Assembly (NCBI GenBank): GCA_030615435.1
Contig: JAUWZH010000077.1
Location: 1 to 10,350, forward strand
Reading direction: 5' to 3'
Origin: Candidatus Brocadiaceae bacterium
Lineage (GTDB): Bacteria; Planctomycetota; Brocadiia; SM23-32
Length of the DNA: 10,350 bases
This document shows positions 6,451-10,350 of this stretch, one piece after another (positions within the stretch are counted from its first letter, which is position 1; every line of letters begins with the position of its first letter). The notes beneath the pieces are model-generated. The model made no database searches, had not been told where the DNA came from, and was given only the letters and a program-made list of their open reading frames with translations. The position numbers and the translations under genes are program-made.

Positions 6451-6780
6451 CTAGTTATCAGGCAGATTGAACTCGAACTTGGAGGGGTCCTCGTATGCGG
6501 TCAAGTCATCCGGGAGCGGGGTTGTAGCCAGGACGTCTTCCTGCCGTCCGACTTTGCGACACTCAGCCTCGACCCAGACGAACATCTTCCGCTCCAGCTG
6601 TGCGGCGACCGTGTGGTGTTCCCAGTTGGGCGTGCACACCTCTGCGGCGTCGAACTCGGTGCCCCCCTCAAGCAGGGACTCGACGCTCTCGAACACATCG
6701 GGCTTTGCTCCCTGGAAGCTGGCTATCCTCTCAGCCATCTCGCCGCAACCGATCAGTGCCAGTCTCACCTTCTGTGCCAT
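6451..6780 (-). CDS. 109-aa truncated ('mini') Gfo/Idh/MocA-like Rossmann protein
   Basis: ATG 6780 follows a strong SD, GGAGG (6786-6790), with 5-nt spacing. The N-terminus VRLALIGCGEMAER (5-18) is a dinucleotide-binding strand-turn-helix, and EFDAAEVCTPNWEHHTVAA (42-60) then ERKMFVWVEAECR (63-75) match the family's CTPNxxHxxxA and the strand leading to its EKP motif, here EAE. Gfo/Idh/MocA oxidoreductases are about 330-380 aa. This protein lacks the segment between the glycine motif and VESLLEGG, where the acidic cofactor-binding strand would be, and the whole C-terminal catalytic domain. It ends in a short acidic tail. The frame is clean and no remainder is visible in other frames, so it is either a genuine small nucleotide-fold protein or an old remnant. 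It is first in the cassette, 19 nt before the dehydrogenase. Confidence 0.72.
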   Translation of the reverse strand: MAQKVRLALIGCGEMAERIASFQGAKPDVFESVESLLEGGTEFDAAEVCTPNWEHHTVAAQLERKMFVWVEAECRKVGRQEDVLATTPLPDDLTAYEDPSKFEFNLPDN

Positions 6781-6785
6781 CCGAT

Positions 6786-6790
6786 CCTCC
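6786..6790 (-). promoter_or_regulatory. Ribosome binding site deciding the mini Gfo/Idh start
   Basis: GGAGG on the minus strand, 5 nt before ATG 6780. The same frame stays open further upstream, but that sequence is a non-conserved, Gly/Ser/Arg-rich stretch, and the Rossmann fold begins at 6780. Confidence 0.7.
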
Positions 6791-6811
6791 CCGGTTCCTA
6801 TGAGCCTACAA

Positions 6812-6903
6812 GAATCCCTCGTAGAGAGCAAGCCTTCTCCGGACCTGCCTCCGGCGCCGTCAGGACTGCATTTGATAGCCATCAAAGACAGGCCGAGGGA
6901 TTC
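6812..6903 (-). ncRNA. Possible structured leader RNA of the dehydrogenase cassette
   Basis: Between the promoter and the first gene of the cassette, perfect 10-base arms (6894-6903 with 6812-6821, GAATCCCTCG against CGAGGGATTC on the transcript) could close a stem. It would enclose two small hairpins: TTTGAT/ATCAAA with a 4-nt loop (6871-6886) and CCGGA/TCCGG with a 6-nt loop (6839-6854). That is a three-way-junction layout ending about 30 nt before the start codon. I match it to no known riboswitch class. A 10-base pair of arms at this distance is expected about once per window by chance, so this is a hypothesis. Confidence 0.3.
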
Positions 6904-6953
6904 ACCGCCCCATCCCGTTTCCCCGTGGAGCTCCTGCAAAGCAAACGTCACAC

Positions 6954-6962
6954 ATTATAGCA
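6954..6962 (-). promoter_or_regulatory. Extended -10 promoter of the three-gene cassette
   Basis: On the minus strand TGC (6960-6962) precedes a perfect TATAAT (6954-6959); the -35 region is poor, which an extended -10 can compensate for. Transcription from near 6947 would give a leader of about 167 nt before ATG 6780, containing the putative folded element at 6812-6903. Confidence 0.5.
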
Positions 6963-7487
6963 GATGGGGCGAGGCGATCCCACGAGGCCGGTGCGCGTGG
7001 ATCGGTGCGACGATGTGCGAAGGCCGCGTTTAGAGCACCCGCTCCGCATGCAGGCCGGCCCTGCGCAAGGGGCCCACCTTGGTTTTCACTTCTTTGCCGT
7101 GCTTGTAGGATGAATGCTTCGGAGGCGAAGGGCAAACGTCCGACAGAAGAATCAGAACCCGACCGATACAGTTGTAATGTCGAAAGTAGTATAAGAAAGC
7201 CACTCGTCATAGTGGGAAGGCTTGCGGAGCGGGCCGGAGGTGCCCGGACGTCTCACGGTAGTCGTGCATCCTACCTGCGGGGGGCGGCACGGGCGTCCAG
7301 TCCGGCAGAAGCGCGAGCGCGCCAGGGGCGTACAGGCGTTCTCCACAAGCGCAGTGCCTGCGGCGCTTCCATGTCCGTAGAGAGCGGAAGTTTCGCCAGG
7401 GGGGACCAACAACTGCCCCGGGCAAGGAAGGTTTCGGATCACAGGAGGAGATGGGTGCCAACCTGACCCGGAAAGGAGGCGAAGGCA
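6963..7487. other. Divergent intergenic spacer upstream of the NtrC-like gene
   Basis: About 500 bp with no recognisable gene. A 153-codon frame from 7005 is Arg/Ala/Ser-rich and resembles no family. Small hairpins occur: GAGC/GCTC (7033-7044), GCAGG/CCTGC (7050-7064) and CAAGG/CCTTG (7066-7081) followed by a short TTTT (7083-7086), the last terminator-like on the plus strand although no plus-strand gene precedes it. TATAAG at 7190-7195 is a possible -10 for the regulator but lacks a good -35. I see no sigma-54 -24/-12 element. Confidence 0.45.
7472..7479 (+). promoter_or_regulatory. Ribosome binding site selecting GTG 7488
   Basis: AAAGGAGG, nearly a full anti-SD complement, sits 8 nt before GTG 7488. 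The next in-frame ATG, 7503, would be too far from it, so the GTG is the preferred start. Confidence 0.7.
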
Positions 7488-8900
7488 GTGAGCACGACTG
7501 ACATGTCTCTTCCGCAGGTTCTCATCGCCGATAACGAGGAGGCTGTGCGAGGGAGCCTTTCGGCCCTGATGGAAAAGGAGGGGCTCGAACCTCTGCAGGC
7601 CCGAGATGGCGAGGCCGCATTGAGGATCATGCGCCAGGATACGGTTGACGTTGCCCTGCTCGACATCAAGATGCCGCGGATGAACGGCATGGAGGTTCTC
7701 GCGGAGGCGCAGAGAATGCATATCCTCACGCCGGTCATCCTGATCGCGGCATCCGGATGCATAGAGAGCGCCGTTGAGGCCATGAAGGCCGGGGCGTGGA
7801 ACTACGTGGGCAGGCCTTTCGACAACGAGAAACTCTGCAGCACCATTCGAAACGCTCTCAAGGGGCGCACTGCCTTGCGTGAGCCTGCGGCCGTCCCGCC
7901 CCAGGCATCTCAGGACTCCTTGCTGGAGCAAATGGGCGCGAGCAAGCCGATGTCAACCATGATTGCCGACATAAGGCTCGTAGCTCCAACGGACTTCACG
8001 GTGCTCATCACGGGCGAAACCGGCGCCGGAAAAGAAGTGGTAGCGCGGGCGATCCACCAACTCAGTCCTCGATCGAAAGGCCCTTTCGTGCCGGTGGACT
8101 GCGGCTCCATTCCGGAGACGCTCATTGAGTCTGAGCTGTTCGGGCATGAGAAGGGATCGTACACCGGGGCACACAAATCCTGCCCCGGCAAGTTCGAAAC
8201 CGCCTCCGGCGGGACCCTGTTGCTCGATGAGATCTCGAACCTGCCCCTTTCGGTCCAGCCGAACCTGCTGCGGGCACTGCAGGAGAAGAAGGTCTGGCGG
8301 GTCGGCGGCAGGCAGCCCATCGAGGTGGACATTCGCGTGCTTGCATCAACCAACCAGGACCTCTCTTCCGGGATGCGGGCCGGGCGTTTCCGCAAGGACC
8401 TCTACTATCGGCTGAACGAGTTCAGCATAAGGGTTCCGCCCCTGCGCGAGCGTCCCGAAGACATCATTTTCTACGCGAAGCGCTTTCTCCATCTCACGAA
8501 GCACGAACTCAAGAAAGATGTGCGGGGCTTCTCCGATCTGGCCCTGCAACTGCTCCTGGCCTATGATTGGCCCGGCCACGTAAGAGAGCTGCGCAACATT
8601 GTCCGCCGCGCAGTGCTGCGCTGCGATACGCTGATCAGGCCTGATCACCTGAGCATTTTCCCCTCCACTCAGATGAGCGCTTCCTTGCAGCCGGATGACA
8701 ACGAGAAGGTTGAGAGCAATCTTCCTTTGAAAGAAATCGTCCGAAGCACCGTAATGCGGGTGGAGCGAAACATCATTGCCAGGGTGCTGAAACAGACGCG
8801 CGGAAACAAGGCAGAAGCAGCCCGAATCCTTCAGGTTGACTACAAGACGATCTACAACAAGATGAAGCGCTACGGCCTTTCCAGTTCACCTGGAACGTGA
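7488..8900 (+). CDS. NtrC-family sigma-54-dependent transcription activator with degenerate receiver domain
   Basis: A complete 470-aa regulator that would use ATP to open sigma-54 RNA polymerase promoters. Domains: receiver (about 8-125), AAA+ (about 145-385) and Fis-type helix-turn-helix (about 425-463, NKAEAARILQVDYKTIYNKM). The AAA+ part looks functional: Walker A GETGAGKE (176-183), sigma-54 contact loop GSYTGA (223-228, a variant of GAFTGA), Walker B TLLLDE (243-248) and RVPPLRERPEDI after the sensor region. The receiver keeps Asp15 and the phosphoacceptor Asp59 (LLDIKMPRMNG) but has Asn16 for the second acidic residue, Ala87 for the switch Thr/Ser and Arg109 for the invariant Lys (GRPF instead of TKPF). 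Phosphorylation control may therefore be altered or lost. There is no kinase in the window. Probably the only gene of its transcript, ending at tandem hairpins. Confidence 0.93.
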   Translation: MSTTDMSLPQVLIADNEEAVRGSLSALMEKEGLEPLQARDGEAALRIMRQDTVDVALLDIKMPRMNGMEVLAEAQRMHILTPVILIAASGCIESAVEAMKAGAWNYVGRPFDNEKLCSTIRNALKGRTALREPAAVPPQASQDSLLEQMGASKPMSTMIADIRLVAPTDFTVLITGETGAGKEVVARAIHQLSPRSKGPFVPVDCGSIPETLIESELFGHEKGSYTGAHKSCPGKFETASGGTLLLDEISNLPLSVQPNLLRALQEKKVWRVGGRQPIEVDIRVLASTNQDLSSGMRAGRFRKDLYYRLNEFSIRVPPLRERPEDIIFYAKRFLHLTKHELKKDVRGFSDLALQLLLAYDWPGHVRELRNIVRRAVLRCDTLIRPDHLSIFPSTQMSASLQPDDNEKVESNLPLKEIVRSTVMRVERNIIARVLKQTRGNKAEAARILQVDYKTIYNKMKRYGLSSSPGT

Positions 8901-9005
8901 AAGAAACCGCGCAGGTCAGAGAGATCGGCACCCCAAAGCCAAGCTGCAAGGAGTCTGCGGCTTCAGCGTGAGCGTCAGGATCCGATCGAGCACAAAGGAT
9001 AAAAG

Positions 9006-9026
9006 GACGCGGCAGGGCTCCGCGTC
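9006..9026 (+). terminator. Stable hairpin downstream of the NtrC-like gene
   Basis: GACGCGG (9006-9012) and CCGCGTC (9020-9026) form a perfect 7-bp GC-rich stem around a 7-nt loop, with only a short TTT a few bases beyond. It is the first of two hairpins in the 162-bp convergent gap. Confidence 0.4.
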
Positions 9027-9037
9027 AGGCTTTCCTC

Positions 9038-9063
9038 AGGGGGAAGGTTCGAGCTCCCCCTTT
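9038..9063 (+). terminator. Rho-independent-like terminator between convergent genes
   Basis: An AGGGGGA/TCCCCCT stem (9038-9044 with 9055-9061) surrounds a 10-nt loop and is followed by TTT, short for an intrinsic terminator. It abuts the stop codon (9063-9065) of the convergent minus-strand gene and could slow transcription from both sides. Confidence 0.45.
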
Positions 9064-10211
9064 CATCGGGCGAGGTGTTCTGCGCTGAGCCCTGCTGCCT
9101 TGTGGAGGGCCTCCTGAAGGCCGGGCTTACTGAACTTCAGCCGCACGAGGGAACCGTCGAGCGTCCCTTCGAGCGCTTCGATGCCGAGCTCAGGAGCGAG
9201 GTTTCCAAGGACCGCCAGGAGCTGGTCCAGCAGTGCCGCTGCGAACTCCTCATCGTCGCACTCCACCAGCAGTTGCAACTCCATGGTATCTGGACCCACG
9301 ATGTGCCCCGTCCCGCCCACAGCGTGGACACGCGGGGAGGTGATGCCTGTCTCGACGAGCATCGCCACTTCTTTTCCCGCGTCGCCCCCCTCGCCAACGA
9401 GCTCGGCCCGCTGCAAGGCCTCCAGGAAAGCCTTCACCTCCCCGTGGCTGTTGAGGGAGGCGAAAAGCAGTCGGGAGCTGCGATCGAGGCGTTCGAACAT
9501 CCGCTTCAGCGCTTCCGGCCCCTCATAGGGCAGGACGGTCTTCTTGCCCTCTTCGGCTTGCTTCATGAGGAGCTCTTGCTCGCCGATGCGGTCAATCCAG
9601 GTCTCGATCGTTTCGGTGTCACCGGCGAACATGAAGTTGTTGTTCAGGGCCGCCAGGCAGGCACCGCCCTGCGAAATCCCGATGTCAACCTCTTTGTAGT
9701 GCTCGACACGGCCGCCTTCCTGCGGGAGGCTTCCGATGATCAGTTTCAAAACAAAGCGTCCCAGGCCGCTGAAGCCCTTGATGGACAGGATGGCGCCGAA
9801 CGCGAACTTCCTCGCTGCCGCTTGCGCTCTCGGTTCGATGTGGCGCGCCGTGACGACCAGATTGAGGGGCAATACCTGCGCCAGGTCGTCCGCGACCCGA
9901 TCGGCCCGGCCCATGAGTCGTTTCTTCTGCTTCTCGGTCAACTCGAGCTCGGCAGGCGGGTTCTTGACGAACTCCTGAAGCATCCGCACCAGGTCTTCGT
10001 CGTCCGGGCTGACCTGAATGATCATGAAGGCGTCCGCGCTGGGGCTCAGGAAAGTCTCAGGAGGGACCAGGGGCCGGGACCTCAACAAGAAATACAGACC
10101 GACCGCGACCGCAATGACACTGAGCAGCACCAGGCCGCCGCAGCCACCGCAGCATCCCCACAACCACTTCTTCCTTGTCTGCTCTTCCGCTGAATCGCTG
10201 CGGAATGCCAT
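9063..10211 (-). CDS. Single-pass membrane-anchored protein of unknown function
   Basis: A complete 382-aa protein with ATG 10211 preceded by a strong SD, GGGAGG (10215-10220). Residues 1-17 are polar and basic, then one hydrophobic segment (about 18-43) starts with a Cys/Gly-rich WLWGCCGGCGG and ends in LLRSRP, giving an N-in, C-out anchor. This is not a lipobox-type signal. The remaining roughly 335 residues would be extracytoplasmic: an acidic alpha/beta region with PSADAFMIIQVSPDDEDL early, LALNNNFMFAGD-like strands (ALNNNFMFAGDTETIETWID, about 188-207), and a C-terminal half with repeated hydrophobic and charged helices. I recognise no catalytic motif or named family; it loosely resembles the DUF-type membrane-anchored proteins common in Planctomycetota. 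It lies 36 bp downstream of another minus-strand gene, probably in the same transcript. Confidence 0.85.
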   Translation of the reverse strand: MAFRSDSAEEQTRKKWLWGCCGGCGGLVLLSVIAVAVGLYFLLRSRPLVPPETFLSPSADAFMIIQVSPDDEDLVRMLQEFVKNPPAELELTEKQKKRLMGRADRVADDLAQVLPLNLVVTARHIEPRAQAAARKFAFGAILSIKGFSGLGRFVLKLIIGSLPQEGGRVEHYKEVDIGISQGGACLAALNNNFMFAGDTETIETWIDRIGEQELLMKQAEEGKKTVLPYEGPEALKRMFERLDRSSRLLFASLNSHGEVKAFLEALQRAELVGEGGDAGKEVAMLVETGITSPRVHAVGGTGHIVGPDTMELQLLVECDDEEFAAALLDQLLAVLGNLAPELGIEALEGTLDGSLVRLKFSKPGLQEALHKAAGLSAEHLAR

Positions 10212-10247
10212 GATCCTCCCTCGAAACCTGTGCTTTTTCCTCAGAAG

Positions 10248-10350
10248 CTACACGCGCAGCTCCGCCTCGCCTCCTCCGGTTTCACAGAATCGTGCAAGCA
10301 CCGGCGCGACGTGTTCGCGGAGGTATTCTTCGACCTGCTGGGGGGCACGG
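10248..10350 (-). CDS. C-terminal end of an unidentified protein (partial)
   Basis: A frame open from the right edge ends at TAG (10248-10250). Its 33 visible residues, including PQQVEEYLREHVAPVLARF and ending GGGEAELRV, have ordinary protein composition, with an amphipathic helix and an acidic tail, and run in the same direction as the membrane protein 36 bp further on, with no terminator between. This suggests a shared operon. The fragment is too short to identify. Confidence 0.6.
   Translation of the reverse strand, partial: RAPQQVEEYLREHVAPVLARFCETGGGEAELRV

Noticed and set aside
5565..6470. Plus-strand open frame antisense to the hydroxyacid dehydrogenase
   Set aside because: The minus-strand frame has a full Rossmann motif and Arg-Glu-His catalytic set; the plus frame is its shadow.
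7005..7466. 153-codon plus-strand frame upstream of the NtrC-like gene
   Set aside because: Arg/Ala/Ser-rich composition, no SD and no recognisable motif; likely an artefact of GC-rich spacer.
9038..9063. TTCGA-containing hairpin as a tRNA T-arm
   Set aside because: Arm pairing does not fit a 5-bp T-stem, and there is no anticodon or D-arm upstream; it is a terminator-like hairpin.
9075..10193. Long plus-strand open frame (372 codons) antisense to the membrane-anchored protein
   Set aside because: Gln/Arg/Leu-rich product without domains or ribosome site; the opposite frame has a strong SD and a convincing TM segment.
10248..10350. NifU C-terminal-domain resemblance of the partial protein at the right edge
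   Set aside because: The VEExLxxxVxPxL...GG..EL pattern is suggestive, but the protein stops before the Cys-containing segment that defines NifU, so the likeness is superficial.

Overview
The window is a GC-rich bacterial chromosomal segment with short gene spacings, clear Shine-Dalgarno (SD) sequences and GTG as well as ATG starts. It carries a sigma-54-type response regulator, a diguanylate-cyclase-like membrane protein and a Re-citrate-synthase-like DRE-TIM enzyme. This points to a Gram-negative lineage with anaerobic relatives. The PVC/Planctomycetota group is plausible, judging by the Gfo/Idh-type fragment and the Cys/Gly-rich membrane-anchored protein, but that is an inference without a phylogenetic marker. 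I see no transposase, phage gene, CRISPR array, tRNA or rRNA.

Layout. (1) 1-3018: two divergent metabolic genes. Leftward is a DRE-TIM acyl-CoA condensing enzyme of the Re-citrate synthase / homocitrate synthase-like branch, open to the left edge. Rightward is a beta-decarboxylating dehydrogenase of the isopropylmalate/isocitrate/tartrate family. Each has a recognisable sigma-70-type promoter in the 346-bp gap. Together they could carry out condensation and oxidative decarboxylation of a 2-oxoacid chain-extension pathway (leucine, or citrate to 2-oxoglutarate); the isomerase is not here. (2) 3147-5196: an orphan NarL/FixJ response regulator (minus) and a two-TM GGDEF protein (plus), separated by a 658-bp spacer rich in inverted repeats. 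(3) 5263-6780: a minus-strand three-gene cassette: a 109-aa 'mini' Gfo/Idh/MocA-like protein, a complete D-2-hydroxyacid dehydrogenase and a 57-aa protein whose GTG start overlaps the dehydrogenase stop. It has a good extended -10 promoter and a leader of about 167 nt with a possible three-way-junction fold. (4) 7488-8900: an NtrC-family activator with a degenerate receiver domain, preceded by a long GC-rich spacer. (5) 9063-10350: a minus-strand pair, made of a single-TM protein of unknown function and, upstream, the C-terminus of another unknown protein.

The most interesting items are the three-gene cassette with its leader and overlapping small gene, the NtrC-like regulator that has lost three of the five usual receiver active-site residues, and the condensing enzyme/dehydrogenase pair, whose substrate and cofactor signatures point in different directions. 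No obviously new defence or mobile system is visible.
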